Part shown: positions 7,890 to 16,436 of the stretch, piece after piece
Numbering within the stretch: the first letter of the stretch is position 1
Layout of the letters: every line of letters begins with the position of its first letter
Origin: M3007 sp037445225
Lineage (GTDB): Bacteria; Bacteroidota; Bacteroidia; Chitinophagales; Saprospiraceae
Reading direction: 5' to 3'
Assembly: GCA_037445225.1 (NCBI GenBank)
Contig: JBBIKW010000002.1
Location: 1 to 64,000, forward strand
DNA: 64,000 nucleotides
Notes under the pieces: generated by a model
The model's input: only the letters and a program-made list of their open reading frames with translations
Told to the model about the DNA's origin: nothing
Database searches by the model: none
Made by a program: the position numbers and the translations under genes

Positions 7890-8675
7890 TTATAGGCAGT
7901 CCCAATCATAGAGGACGCGGTCGAGGCGGCGCGCTTTGAGGTCGGCTTCGCGGATGAAAAAGTGCCCTACACCCATATCGCCCCACATAAGGTCCATATG
8001 CTCGTCGGAGTCGATCTGGAGCAGTAAGAGCATGGGGTCGGCAGGTGAACGAGGGTCATCCTGGGTGAAGTAGGCGTATCCTCCTATTTTATGGCCATCG
8101 CTGCGGACGGCGCGCCCTGCGGCATCGGTAATGTCCCATTCTTTAGGGCCAAACTGCAGGAAAAAGTCGGCTCCGAAATGTTGCCAGAATCGATAGTCGC
8201 TAATAGGTACCCATTCCTCAGCCCTTTCAAAACGAAGCGGAAAAGAGCGCTCCGGGTGGTGCGGAAGGGTATCGTAGTCAGCAGGGGGAGTTAGATGCGT
8301 CTGCAGCGCTTTTTCGTCGAGCAGCGGTGGGGAGAAATAAAGCACCCGGAAATGCGTTTGGCGCTCGCCCTCGTCGAAGTCCATGCCGTAAAGGTTGTCG
8401 TCGTTGATGTAAAACTGCAGAATGCCCTCTTCAGGAAAGGGCGGTAGGGCGGGCACGTCGCTGAAATTTATTTGAGCCAAGAAGAATAGGGGGCGACCAT
8501 CGGGAGCAGTGGGGTAGGGACAATCCTTTGGCAGATAGGGCAGTCCTCCGATCTTGCTTTCCCACCAAGAGGTTGGTCGCTCGCTCTGAGGGGTTATGCG
8601 GATATAACACTGCTGCGTAGACGACCATTGCTGGCGGAATGGCTCTAATTCAGGAGGAAGTGCTGGCGAGTACAT
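7890..8675 (-). CDS. YwqG-like protein (DUF1963)
   Basis: 261 residues matching the DUF1963/YwqG family. An N-terminal SKIGGLPYLPKDCPYP segment gives the conserved GG-P-P element. Then come LFFLAQINFSDVPALPPFP and EEGILQFYINDD. A C-terminal QIDSDEHMDLMWGDMGVGHFFI strand pair completes the fold. The family is soluble and its function is unknown. Some members sit beside immunity or toxin genes, but there is no such context here. It ends four bases after the preceding gene's stop region, with only three bases to the cyclophilin gene at 8679, whose start lies far away, so the two may be co-transcribed in the minus direction. Confidence 0.88.
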   Translation of the reverse strand: MYSPALPPELEPFRQQWSSTQQCYIRITPQSERPTSWWESKIGGLPYLPKDCPYPTAPDGRPLFFLAQINFSDVPALPPFPEEGILQFYINDDNLYGMDFDEGERQTHFRVLYFSPPLLDEKALQTHLTPPADYDTLPHHPERSFPLRFERAEEWVPISDYRFWQHFGADFFLQFGPKEWDITDAAGRAVRSDGHKIGGYAYFTQDDPRSPADPMLLLLQIDSDEHMDLMWGDMGVGHFFIREADLKARRLDRVLYDWDCL

Positions 8676-8678
8676 TTT

Positions 8679-10706
8679 CTAAGGAATGCTTATCTGTTGG
8701 ATGCGGTCTCCTATCTGTAGCTTATGCACCACATCCATACCCTGGACCACTTTCCCAAAGAGGGTGTAGCGCCCATCTAAGTGAGGGGCAGGGGAATGTG
8801 TGATGAAGAACTGGGTACTTTCCGTGTCGGGGCCGGCAGAGGCCATCCCTACGTATCCCTCGTCGTCGTAATATATGGGCCCGATCTCCGTGCGCAGTGA
8901 AAAGTCGAGGGCGCCATAGCCATCGCCGCGAGGGCATCCGGTTTGCACCACGAAGTTGGGCTCGACGCGGTGAAAAACTTTGTTGCTGTAGAAACCCTCT
9001 CGGGCCAATCGGATAAAGCTCGCTACCGTGCCCGGTGCCGATGCAGGGTACAGTTGGATACCGATATCGCCTTTATCGGTGCGAAGCACGGCCCGTGTAT
9101 TGGCATTGATGGAAGTTAGAATACTCCAGTCAATAGGATGATTATAGGGAGGCTTGCGATGCGGAGGCAGAGGTCGGCCCTCTAAGAAGGCGAGGGCCTT
9201 TTCTAAAGCGAGGAACGCCTCGTAATCTCGAGGGATCTGCAATTTCTCTAAGGCAGTGCGCAGCTCAGCCAGCTGAGCGGTATCGGCAAAGCGGGCATAG
9301 TCCATCACGGGAGAGCACAGACCTTCAGCTGCTGCCGCGATCATGCCTACGTCGCCCGACCGAATGGCTTCTAAGAAGTATTCGAATAAGTCGCGCCGAA
9401 CGTATCGAGCATTCTCCCCAAAATGGCGCGAAAAGTCGGGGCGGCGTGCTATAGCCGACAGCGCTTCTACCGCGGCGCTTCTCACTACAGGCGACGCGTC
9501 GGAGAACCCCTTATCGCGTATCCATCGAAATTGCCAGCCCACCTCTGCCAGTGCTTTTAAGCAAGCAGCGCGCTCGTAGGGATTAGAAGACTTTACAAAA
9601 AAGTCGCGTAGCCGGTAGTTGAGGTACTCTTTTCGCTCGCTTTGCGTGCTGCTCAACCACTTATATGAAGCGCGGAAGAGGGCAATCCGCGTGGGCCACG
9701 GCATATCTGTATGCTCGCGGGCGACACGCCAGTAATAATCGGCATCTTTAGGCCCCCCGTGCGCTATGAAAAACTCTGCAGCAGTGCGCGATATGTGTGG
9801 GTTAGGGTCCTTCAGTAGCGGCGATACCAGTGAAAATACCGTATCGGCATCGAACAGCGCTAAGGCGGAGATAAGGCTACAGCGCACGCGCCAGTCTTGT
9901 TCCGTCTTGATGGCCTTAGACAGGATGCCAAACGACGGCCGTGTGCGCGACTTGCCCAAGGCGCGCGCCAAGGCGATGCGAATGTCGGGGTCGATTGAGC
10001 GGACAAATGCTGCGGCCAGCTGTACTGCTTGCGCGCTATCGGGAAGCACTTCGGGCGAGCGCGCCAGATAGTGCGCTGCTATCAATCGCACCGACGCCGG
10101 GAGGCGCTCATTGGCTACGTATCGGATCATCTGTTCGGTGCCCTCTGGATGAACCATACCGCGCAGGGCATATCGGTAAAGCGCCCGGCATTGCCCTTGC
10201 AGCAGGATGGTGTCGGTGGGCTCATAGGTACTGACGGTAGCTATGTGTGCCAAACTTTGCATGCCGCCGCACTTGCCCACAGCCTCTAAAATAGCGGCGT
10301 TGAAGCGCTGGTGCTGCGACAAAGAGTCATCCTGTCGAAACGCTTCTATCAAGGGCTGCTCTGCGCGCGGTGAGCCGATTTGGCCTAAAGCAAAAGCCGC
10401 TGCAATGCGCACCTCTTCCGAAGGGTCATTGAGCAGCGGGACGAGCGGCTCCACCGCACTCGAGTCGCGCAAAGAGGCAAAACCCAATGCAGCCAAATAG
10501 CGCAGCGTCACATCGGAGTGGGTCAGATAGGTCAAGAGGCTGTCCGTACGGCCCTCATCGCGCCAGCGATACAGCTGCTGTATGTCTGCCCGACTCCAGT
10601 CGAGGCGGATGCTCTCCTCCCGCCTATCCTGTTCCGGAGCAATACACGCGTAAAAAAAAGCGGCCAAAAGGCTAACCAATCGGATAATCGCGCGCATATC
10701 TCTCAT
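8679..10706 (-). CDS. HEAT-repeat protein with C-terminal cyclophilin-type peptidyl-prolyl isomerase
   Basis: 675 residues from the ATG at 10706 (MRDMRAIIRLV). The open frame extends 17 codons further, but a promoter box at 10721-10714 excludes the upstream start. The N-terminus is a lipoprotein-like signal (LLAAFFYACIAPE). Residues about 40-450 are HEAT/armadillo-type helical repeats: RYLAALGFASLRDSSAVEPLVPLL, then EVRIAAAFALGQIG. The last 170 residues form a cyclophilin domain with ASFIRLAREGFYSNKVFHRV, VVQTGCPRGDGYG, QFFITHSPAPHLDGRYTLFGKVVQGMDVV. The cyclophilin core motifs are present. It probably acts as an envelope folding factor, with the repeats as a binding surface. The transcript may be leaderless because the ATG is only seven bases from the promoter box. 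Confidence 0.88.
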   Translation of the reverse strand: MRDMRAIIRLVSLLAAFFYACIAPEQDRREESIRLDWSRADIQQLYRWRDEGRTDSLLTYLTHSDVTLRYLAALGFASLRDSSAVEPLVPLLNDPSEEVRIAAAFALGQIGSPRAEQPLIEAFRQDDSLSQHQRFNAAILEAVGKCGGMQSLAHIATVSTYEPTDTILLQGQCRALYRYALRGMVHPEGTEQMIRYVANERLPASVRLIAAHYLARSPEVLPDSAQAVQLAAAFVRSIDPDIRIALARALGKSRTRPSFGILSKAIKTEQDWRVRCSLISALALFDADTVFSLVSPLLKDPNPHISRTAAEFFIAHGGPKDADYYWRVAREHTDMPWPTRIALFRASYKWLSSTQSERKEYLNYRLRDFFVKSSNPYERAACLKALAEVGWQFRWIRDKGFSDASPVVRSAAVEALSAIARRPDFSRHFGENARYVRRDLFEYFLEAIRSGDVGMIAAAAEGLCSPVMDYARFADTAQLAELRTALEKLQIPRDYEAFLALEKALAFLEGRPLPPHRKPPYNHPIDWSILTSINANTRAVLRTDKGDIGIQLYPASAPGTVASFIRLAREGFYSNKVFHRVEPNFVVQTGCPRGDGYGALDFSLRTEIGPIYYDDEGYVGMASAGPDTESTQFFITHSPAPHLDGRYTLFGKVVQGMDVVHKLQIGDRIQQISIP

Positions 10707-10713
10707 TTTGGAG

Positions 10714-10721
10714 CAAATGTA
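10714..10721 (-). promoter_or_regulatory. Minus-7 promoter element TACATTTG (minus strand)
   Basis: Matches TAnnTTTG on the minus strand and ends seven bases before the ATG at 10706. This fixes the start of the HEAT/cyclophilin gene and implies a leaderless or nearly leaderless transcript. No good minus-33 TTG is seen. Confidence 0.45.
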
Positions 10722-10796
10722 GGGCGCTTTGCACCACCTTCTCCTGTCTTTGTTCATCCAAAACGCCGAAGCCCCTGTGGGTGGAGGGGCGTGCTT

Positions 10797-11567
10797 TCAC
10801 CGACACGAGGTATCGACGCCCAGCACGTAACGCTCTACGACCCGAAGTCGGACAGCCACCTCATCTCCTGTAAAACCTTTGAGATCGCTGTTAGTCACTT
10901 GTTGGGCATATTGTTGAAGAAAGACAGCGGCTATCGGGCGATAAGACCAATGCCACTTTTCCTCGCGATAGCCGTCCGTACGCTCAGAGCCGAGAGGAGT
11001 GTATGGCTGGCAAAAGCCGAATCGGTGAGCATTCTGAGTCAGCCAGCGATAGGCTTTTTCATGCGGCCCTCCGGCTTCGAAAGCCGAGTTCTCTAAGGCG
11101 TTTAAGTCGACGTCGGTACCCCAATGGTGCCGAGAGGTGCCCGGCATGGAGGAGTACTCCAAAATAGACTGCGCGCGAGCGGTTGGATCGGGTAGGGTAG
11201 GAGCGCGCTCGTTCCACTTGCGCTCCCATATGGCTTTCTGCTGCGCAAAGGTGCGCGTTGCCGATAGCACCCTCAGCTTAACGCCCTCTACTTGTGCAGC
11301 AGTAGCCATGTGAATAAGCGCCTCATACGCCTCTCGGCGCAAGTACAGGTTAGGGCGTACTGCCAGGGAAGGCTCAAGACGCACAAAGTCGGGATGAGCA
11401 GCAGGATCAAACCGACCTAAGAGCTCGTCCCGCGAGATAGGCGAACCGATAAAGCGAACACTGCTCGCAGCAGCAGTCTGCAAGCGCTCCTGACTGCGCT
11501 CGCAAGCCACAGCAGCCATCAGTAAAGAGACGGCAAAAGAGTAAAAGAAGGGCATTCCGCTTAACAT
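10797..11567 (-). CDS. M15B/VanY-type D-alanyl-D-alanine carboxypeptidase family lipoprotein
   Basis: 256 residues from the ATG at 11567, which shares one base with the pssA stop (TAATG), so translation is probably coupled. A second ATG at 11555 (MPFFYSFAV) is possible. The N-terminus is a lipoprotein-like signal (SLLMAAVACERS). The catalytic domain has both zinc-binding signatures of the family: SRHHWGTDVD supplies the first His and Asp, and EEKWHWSY supplies the catalytic Glu and last His. It should trim D-Ala-D-Ala or peptide stems of peptidoglycan in the periplasm. It is the third gene of a phhB-pssA-VanY-like operon. A weak hairpin lies just below at about 10771-10790. Confidence 0.9.
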   Translation of the reverse strand: MLSGMPFFYSFAVSLLMAAVACERSQERLQTAAASSVRFIGSPISRDELLGRFDPAAHPDFVRLEPSLAVRPNLYLRREAYEALIHMATAAQVEGVKLRVLSATRTFAQQKAIWERKWNERAPTLPDPTARAQSILEYSSMPGTSRHHWGTDVDLNALENSAFEAGGPHEKAYRWLTQNAHRFGFCQPYTPLGSERTDGYREEKWHWSYRPIAAVFLQQYAQQVTNSDLKGFTGDEVAVRLRVVERYVLGVDTSCR

Positions 11568-12298
11568 TAACTTATCGCTGCAGGAGGCTTCTGAAGCAGC
11601 GAGTAAAGGACGTACACCACTACGACTATCGACAAGCTTATGGGGCCCCACCATATCCAAAGTAGAGCGCCTCCTACGGTAAATCCAACCAAGAGCCATC
11701 GGTCTGAAGGCGAAGGGCTGTTCCATTTAAGGCCATACATCGGTATGCGGCTCGCCATCAGATAAGACAGCAGAGCAATGAGCAAATAGATGGCCCAAGG
11801 AAACTGGCGCAATGTGTCGCCAATGGCGAAGTCGTTGCGATAAGCGGCCAGACCTAAGCCGAGAATGAAAACGGTACAAGCAGGCGTACTCAAACCCACA
11901 AAATAGGGTCGAGGTGCCGTGTCGATATTGAAACGCCCAAGTCGATAGGCGGCAAAAACGGTAAGTACAAATGCGGGAAGAGCCGCCCAACAGCAGACCG
12001 CTGTATCGGATGTACACCATCCGGTACAAAGCAACCGATACACTACAACGCCGGGCACCGCTCCAAAGCTCAACCCATCGGCCAACGAGTCCAGCTCTCG
12101 CCCCAAAGGTGAACCGACGCCCAAGGCTCGCGCCGCTAATCCGTCGGTATAATCGAAAACAAAAGAGGCTGCCAAGAAACTCGCTGAGGCATATGGGTGC
12201 TCTTCCATCCAAAGAACCAACGCACAGCAGCCGCAAAACAAGTTGGCTAGCGTCAGGGCATTAGGGATATGCTGTCGCATCGAAGAGCGATTAGGCAT
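11567..12298 (-). CDS. pssA: CDP-diacylglycerol-serine O-phosphatidyltransferase
   Basis: 243 residues. It makes phosphatidylserine from CDP-diacylglycerol and serine, the first step to phosphatidylethanolamine, at the inner membrane. The CDP-alcohol phosphotransferase signature D-x2-DG-x2-AR-x8-G-x3-D-x3-D is complete in DYTDGLAARALGVGSPLGRE followed by LDSLAD (about residues 50-75). About seven or eight hydrophobic helices follow. Its ATG lies inside the end of phhB (8-base overlap) and its stop overlaps the start of the VanY-like gene, so this is a tightly coupled operon. The partner decarboxylase (psd) is not in this window. Confidence 0.95.
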   Translation of the reverse strand: MPNRSSMRQHIPNALTLANLFCGCCALVLWMEEHPYASASFLAASFVFDYTDGLAARALGVGSPLGRELDSLADGLSFGAVPGVVVYRLLCTGWCTSDTAVCCWAALPAFVLTVFAAYRLGRFNIDTAPRPYFVGLSTPACTVFILGLGLAAYRNDFAIGDTLRQFPWAIYLLIALLSYLMASRIPMYGLKWNSPSPSDRWLLVGFTVGGALLWIWWGPISLSIVVVVYVLYSLLQKPPAAIS

Positions 12299-12542
12299 TT
12301 TGGTACTTTCGATAAATCTGCTCGATGGCCTGTGCCAGCTGCCGATCTTTCTCCGTAACTACATGTCCCGCATCGTGGGTAGTCAACTGTATGGTCACCG
12401 TGTTCCAAACGTTGCTCCAATTAGGGTGGTGGTTCTGCCGCTCCGCCTGAAAAGCGACTTCTGTCATAAAGGTGAAAGCTTCCACGAAGTCGCGAAACCG
12501 AAAGGTCGCTTGCAGGCAGTTGTCTTTTTCTTGCCACATCAT
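12291..12542 (-). CDS. phhB: 4a-hydroxytetrahydrobiopterin dehydratase
   Basis: 83 residues from the ATG at 12542 (MMWQEKDNCL). The long upstream extension of the frame has no family similarity and runs into the divergent promoter region. The active-site signature is complete: AERQNHHPNWSNVWNTVTIQ, then LTTHDAGHVVTEKD. It dehydrates 4a-carbinolamine pterin to recycle the cofactor of aromatic amino acid hydroxylases. The divergent gene at 12689 is tryptophan 2,3-dioxygenase, so the locus pairs pterin recycling with aromatic amino acid breakdown. No phenylalanine hydroxylase gene is in the window. It overlaps pssA by 8 bases. Confidence 0.93.
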   Translation of the reverse strand: MMWQEKDNCLQATFRFRDFVEAFTFMTEVAFQAERQNHHPNWSNVWNTVTIQLTTHDAGHVVTEKDRQLAQAIEQIYRKYQNA

Positions 12543-12631
12543 AAGGCTGCTGTTTAGGGCAAAGATAAGTGGTACAACCGGTATGCGTATCGGTTGACGA
12601 GAATCATTGACAACAGCCCTCGAGGATGCAC

Positions 12632-12639
12632 TATCTTTG
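12632..12639 (+). promoter_or_regulatory. Promoter of tryptophan dioxygenase: TATCTTTG with upstream TTG
   Basis: TAnnTTTG match 49 bases before the ATG at 12689. A TTG at 12607-12609 gives a 22-base spacer, within the usual Bacteroidota range, so both promoter halves are present. Confidence 0.65.
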
Positions 12640-12688
12640 AGGCCTAACCAAATCATTCTCGGTTATTTTCGCACTTTATCAAAAAAAC

Positions 12689-13612
12689 ATGAAAGATCTC
12701 ATCCTGCAAATTGAACAAAAATACCGAAAATTGGATCAAGAGCCGGAGACATATCTTAAGGGGCTGCTCCACACAAAGCCGCTGACGTATTGGGATTACA
12801 TTCAGGTGGATACGCTGCTGTCGCTGCAGCATCCGCGCACAGAGTTTCCCGATGAGACGGTCTTCATCGTTTACCATCAGGTGACGGAGCTGCTTTTGAA
12901 GCTCATTCGCCATGAGTTAGACCAGCTCACTGTAGGCAATTTGCCCGAGGTCTCCATTTTTGAAGAAAAGACGCAGCGCATAGTGCGCTACACGCGCCTG
13001 TTGAGCACTTCGTTTAGTATTATGAACCAAGGGATCCGAGCGGACGAGTACAGCCAGTTTCGCCTTGCCTTGGCGCCGGCCAGCGGCTTTCAGTCGGCGC
13101 AGTTCCGCTACATCGAGCTGCAGTGCACGCCTTTAGAGCAGCTCATTCCACCGCACCGGCGTTCGGCGCTGCACCCTGGCATGTCGTACGAAGACAAGTT
13201 CCAGCTCGTCTATTGGCAGGATGCGGGCTACGACCGCACTGCTGGTAAGAAAAGTCTGACGCTGCGGATGTTCGAAGAAAAGTACCTCGCGTCTTTCATC
13301 CAATTGGCACAGCAGATGGAGCGCAACAACCTCTACTTGCGCTATTTAGCGCTGCGCGACAAAGGTTTAGATACCGATGGTTTGCGCTCGGCCCTGCGCC
13401 TGTTCGACTACTCCTTCAACGTTGCTTGGCCTTTGGTACACCTGCAGACGGCTCACACGTTTTTAGGAAGTGGTCATGAGCAGACGGCGGCTACCGGCGG
13501 ATCGCACTGGGAAACCTACCTGCACCCCAAACATCAAAAGCGCATCTTCTTCCCTGCACTTTGGAGCGACGAAGAGCGCCAGCGATGGGGCGAAGTAGAG
13601 CTAAACGCATAG
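12689..13612 (+). CDS. kynA: Tryptophan 2,3-dioxygenase
   Basis: 307 residues, a little longer than the usual bacterial form. It is a heme enzyme that opens the indole ring of L-tryptophan to N-formylkynurenine, the first step of the kynurenine route. Recognisable segments: LTYWDYIQVDTLLSLQ near the N-terminus, DETVFIVYHQVTELLLKLIRHEL for the substrate-binding helices, LAPASGFQSAQFRYIE, and a C-terminal HEQTAATGGSHWETYL loop. Other kynurenine-pathway genes are not in the window. It is divergent from phhB. It ends seven bases from the convergent OmpA-like gene. Confidence 0.95.
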   Translation: MKDLILQIEQKYRKLDQEPETYLKGLLHTKPLTYWDYIQVDTLLSLQHPRTEFPDETVFIVYHQVTELLLKLIRHELDQLTVGNLPEVSIFEEKTQRIVRYTRLLSTSFSIMNQGIRADEYSQFRLALAPASGFQSAQFRYIELQCTPLEQLIPPHRRSALHPGMSYEDKFQLVYWQDAGYDRTAGKKSLTLRMFEEKYLASFIQLAQQMERNNLYLRYLALRDKGLDTDGLRSALRLFDYSFNVAWPLVHLQTAHTFLGSGHEQTAATGGSHWETYLHPKHQKRIFFPALWSDEERQRWGEVELNA

Positions 13613-13619
13613 GCACCTC

Positions 13620-14498
13620 TCACTCCCTATCGCCGCTCCATACCGGTATCTTTACCAAGGGCGGATAGAGGGCAATGACAGTGCGGCGGTTTTTCGAGCG
13701 GCCCTCCTCGGTGGCGTTGGAAGCTACGGGATAGTATTCTCCTTTTGCCACGGGAGTAAGCTGGTTGGCATTGACGTTGAACTGCCGAACGAGAGTGCGC
13801 ACCGCATTTGTCGCGCGCAGGGCACTCCACTGCCACGTGTCTTCTATGTTTTTGAGGGTCTTGGGTACAGCGTCGTCGGTATAGGCCAATACCTCCGCTG
13901 CAACTTGAGGGCGCTGCGCAAGCAGGGTGGCTAAGGGTTTGAGGAGTTGCTCGCCCGATGGGCTGATGAGCACACCGCCTTTATCGAACAAGCGGGCATC
14001 CGGCAGGGTGAGCAACACGGCCGGGTCGACGATCTCGATAGCGATGTCTTTTTGGCCGGAGTAGAGTTCTATTAACGCCTTTTGGAGTCCTTCTAAGGCG
14101 GCGCGCCGTGCTTGTTGGGCCTCACTTATCGAAGACAGGCGCAGCTGGGCCTGCTTTAATTCTCTTTGGGTTTGAGATAGGGCTTGTTCTGCAGCCTCTT
14201 TCTCCGCCAACAGCTGCGATGCTGAGGCGCCTAAAGCCGCTGTTCGCTCGATAAGAACCGCCTCCAACTGCTGCTTTTCGGCTTGTAAGCGTCCGACATG
14301 CTCTCCCAACTCTGCCAAGCGTTTAGCCCATTCGGCAGACTCCCGCCGCCGCTCTATCAGCTCTTCCGACAGCGTGCGTTCGCGTGCTTCACATTCTGTG
14401 CGGCGGAGTATCTCTGCCCGATATGTCTTAGGCGAAATACAGCTCGATGCGGTCCAAATGCCGATACTGAGGGCCGTGATTTGCAGAAAGGTTCGCAT
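13620..14498 (-). CDS. OmpA-family lipoprotein with long coiled coil
   Basis: 292 residues from the ATG at 14498 (MRTFLQITALS). The first 40 codons of the longer open frame look non-coding. The signal is lipoprotein-like (WTASSCISP). Residues about 25-150 are a heptad-rich coiled coil (ERTLSEELIERRRESAEWAK, then EKEAAEQALSQTQRELKQAQ). The C-terminal domain (about 175-285) is OmpA/MotB type: LLKPLATLLAQRPQVAAEVLAY in place of the usual D-G-H-T-D strand, then ALRATNAVRTLV and RSKNRRTVIAL. The peptidoglycan-binding loop is divergent (AYTDDA). It is probably anchored in the outer membrane and spans towards the cell wall. Confidence 0.85.
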   Translation of the reverse strand: MRTFLQITALSIGIWTASSCISPKTYRAEILRRTECEARERTLSEELIERRRESAEWAKRLAELGEHVGRLQAEKQQLEAVLIERTAALGASASQLLAEKEAAEQALSQTQRELKQAQLRLSSISEAQQARRAALEGLQKALIELYSGQKDIAIEIVDPAVLLTLPDARLFDKGGVLISPSGEQLLKPLATLLAQRPQVAAEVLAYTDDAVPKTLKNIEDTWQWSALRATNAVRTLVRQFNVNANQLTPVAKGEYYPVASNATEEGRSKNRRTVIALYPPLVKIPVWSGDRE

Positions 14499-14630
14499 AA
14501 AAGGCAAGGGTGTTTTGCGGTGAATACTCGGCCAAGTGAGAGTCGCGTAAAAACGCACGCGTCCGTGTGCGAGCGCATAGGTAGGCGCGCTTGGATGCCG
14601 AAACAAAGGCGCAAGCAATATTTCTGCGCC

Positions 14631-15119
14631 TTACTCAGCTAAGGTGTAGGTTTCCCTGAACTCTGCCTGAGCAATTCGATATACCTCAGAATAGTCCTCA
14701 GGGCTGGCTAAGAAATCGCCCTGTCGGGCGATCATGGGGCTGCCCCAGGCGGCTATAAACTGAAATGTCCCGGGAAGGCCCAAGCGTTGGAGGTATTCTG
14801 CAGTGAGTTCAATAGCGCGGATGCGGCCAGTGGCCTCGTATTCGGCCCACGGTTCCGCTGCGGATCGCACGTATCGGTATCGCTTCGAAAAGGTGTCTGA
14901 TCGAAGTAAGTAGCACTCGCCCGCTTGCGTGCGGTTGCACACCAGCATATCGCCAGCTTTCGCCCGCTGGGTCGTTTCTAAACCATCTGAAGTAATCGTT
15001 TGAACCTCTTCGCCGGCCACCGCTGGACGGGCGACGACACTCCCCTTTTTGACATACAGGTGGCCTTCGCGCTCTAAAAGCGGCCTGACTTTTGCCAACA
15101 TTTCCTCTTGCGTCAGCAT
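14631..15119 (-). CDS. Hypothetical protein, possible PGDYG-like domain
   Basis: 162 residues, no signal peptide or membrane segment. The segment LETTQRAKAGDMLVCNRTQAG followed by an E-C-Y-L-L strand and DTFSKRYRYV resembles small domains with a K-A-G-D-(Y/W)-L-x-x-N core. That assignment is from memory and only tentative. It lies 15 bases below the ATP-grasp gene on the same strand, so the two probably form an operon, and it may act on or modify the ATP-grasp product. I cannot assign a reaction. Confidence 0.7.
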   Translation of the reverse strand: MLTQEEMLAKVRPLLEREGHLYVKKGSVVARPAVAGEEVQTITSDGLETTQRAKAGDMLVCNRTQAGECYLLRSDTFSKRYRYVRSAAEPWAEYEATGRIRAIELTAEYLQRLGLPGTFQFIAAWGSPMIARQGDFLASPEDYSEVYRIAQAEFRETYTLAE

Positions 15120-15134
15120 GCTCGTGTGCGCTTC

Positions 15135-16355
15135 TCAGCTCAAATGTACGCGTACTACGGAGACAATGCGCGACAGGGCCTGCCGAACCACTTCGGTGTC
15201 TGGATGTCGGACTATGATAAATCCATCGCCTTCGTAATGCCCCGTAGCTTCACTGCCTATTTGCGGAAGCTTAAAATCGGTGATGAGGTGTCCCCATTCG
15301 CGCTCGACGATGTCTAAGCCGTGCACCGCTCGAATGCGGCCGCGACCTTGCCCACGCAGATAGGCTGCACCAGCAGCATATCTGCGCTGAGGCGGCGCAA
15401 ACTCGCCGAAGATGACCAGGCGAACCCACGCCTGAACGGCGTCGAAGTCGGCGGCTCGACTGGTTAGCGTCATAAACTGCGCACCCGGCGGGCGAGCGGC
15501 TACCTCGGAGATGGCGATGCTTCCGTCAGGACGGCGAAACCACTCCAAGTGGCTGACACCGGTCTGCATGCCCAACACCTCGAGAGCGCGAAAGGCGAGG
15601 GTGCGGATGTCGTCGTACATCAGCGCATCCACCTCGCGCGGCGTAACCACTTGCCACTGGATCCACGGTTCGCGCATCACCTCCAAGGGGCTGGGATAAT
15701 AACAGGCAATCGAGTGATAAAGCGGCTTGCCATCCAGCGAGAAAGTATCAAAGGCGTGCTCTTGCCCCAAGACAAATTCTTCGAGCAGTACATCTGGCCC
15801 GGGCATCTGTGCCAAGGCAGTATCCAGCTCTTCGGGGCGCTGAATGCGAAAGGTCGTTAGCGAGCCGGCGCCATCGAGAGGTTTAACTACTACCGAATAG
15901 CCGCACTCAGCGGCAAATGCGTGGGCTTCTTGCCGCGACATTGCGCGCCGCGAACGCGCACAGGGAATACCCGCTTGCCGAAACAGGTCTTTCATTCGCT
16001 GCTTATCGCGGAAATTGCGAATGACTTCCGGCAACATGCCGGCTATCCCTAAGCGCTGGCGAACGGTAGCGATGGTCAGCTGGAGCGACTCCACCGCGCC
16101 CAGGATCCGGTGGACGGGAGCGCCACATGCGCGCTCTATAGAGCGCGTCGCCTCACAGAGCGTATCAGCATCAAACACATCGGCTACTAGGCGAAACGCC
16201 GCCAACCGCTGTTGAATGGTTGGCGGCAACAGCGATGCGGGCTCTTGAGACACCAAGCCTAAACGCACCTCCGGCTGTCGGCAAATCGCTTCAATAAACT
16301 TTACCGCATTCGCCGTGAAATTGGGACAAGCATAGAGAACTAAAACTTCGGACAT
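15135..16355 (-). CDS. ATP-grasp domain enzyme, unknown substrate
   Basis: 406 residues from the ATG at 16355 (MSEVLVLYACP). The upstream four codons are unlikely to be used. The layout is that of biotin-carboxylase/CarB-like ATP-grasp ligases: an N-terminal nucleotide-like fold, then NFRDKQRMKDLFRQAGIPCA, YSVVVKPLDGAGSLTTFRI (the phosphate-loop lysine), VLLEEFVLGQEHAFDTFSLD, and ISEVAARPPGAQ (the Mg-binding E-x-N/A-x-R region). These enzymes join a carboxylate to an amine or thiol through an acylphosphate. The acceptor here is unknown. It forms a likely two-gene operon with the gene at 14631-15119. It lies below rplY but is separated from it by a terminator. Confidence 0.88.
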   Translation of the reverse strand: MSEVLVLYACPNFTANAVKFIEAICRQPEVRLGLVSQEPASLLPPTIQQRLAAFRLVADVFDADTLCEATRSIERACGAPVHRILGAVESLQLTIATVRQRLGIAGMLPEVIRNFRDKQRMKDLFRQAGIPCARSRRAMSRQEAHAFAAECGYSVVVKPLDGAGSLTTFRIQRPEELDTALAQMPGPDVLLEEFVLGQEHAFDTFSLDGKPLYHSIACYYPSPLEVMREPWIQWQVVTPREVDALMYDDIRTLAFRALEVLGMQTGVSHLEWFRRPDGSIAISEVAARPPGAQFMTLTSRAADFDAVQAWVRLVIFGEFAPPQRRYAAGAAYLRGQGRGRIRAVHGLDIVEREWGHLITDFKLPQIGSEATGHYEGDGFIIVRHPDTEVVRQALSRIVSVVRVHLS

Positions 16356-16363
16356 GATGACCC

Positions 16364-16407
16364 ACAAAAAGAATACAACGGCGGCCTGCAGGAGCCCAGG
16401 CTGCCGT
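16364..16407 (-). terminator. Rho-independent terminator of rplY
   Basis: ACGGCGGCCTG (16378-16388) pairs with CAGGCTGCCGT (16397-16407) over 11 bases with one wobble. On the minus strand it is followed by TTGTATTCTTTTTG. It lies 30 bases below the rplY stop and just above the ATP-grasp start. Confidence 0.75.
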
Positions 16408-16436
16408 CGAAGAAAAACTCGAAAATGGCTTTAAGC

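Noticed and set aside
7597..7905. Short frames on both strands in the spacer upstream of clpC
   Set aside because: None exceeds 100 residues, none has a promoter box, signal or domain, and the frames overlap each other.
10518..11096. 192-residue open frame on the plus strand
   Set aside because: It spans the coding ends of two well-supported minus-strand genes and their shared spacer and shows no domain or promoter box.
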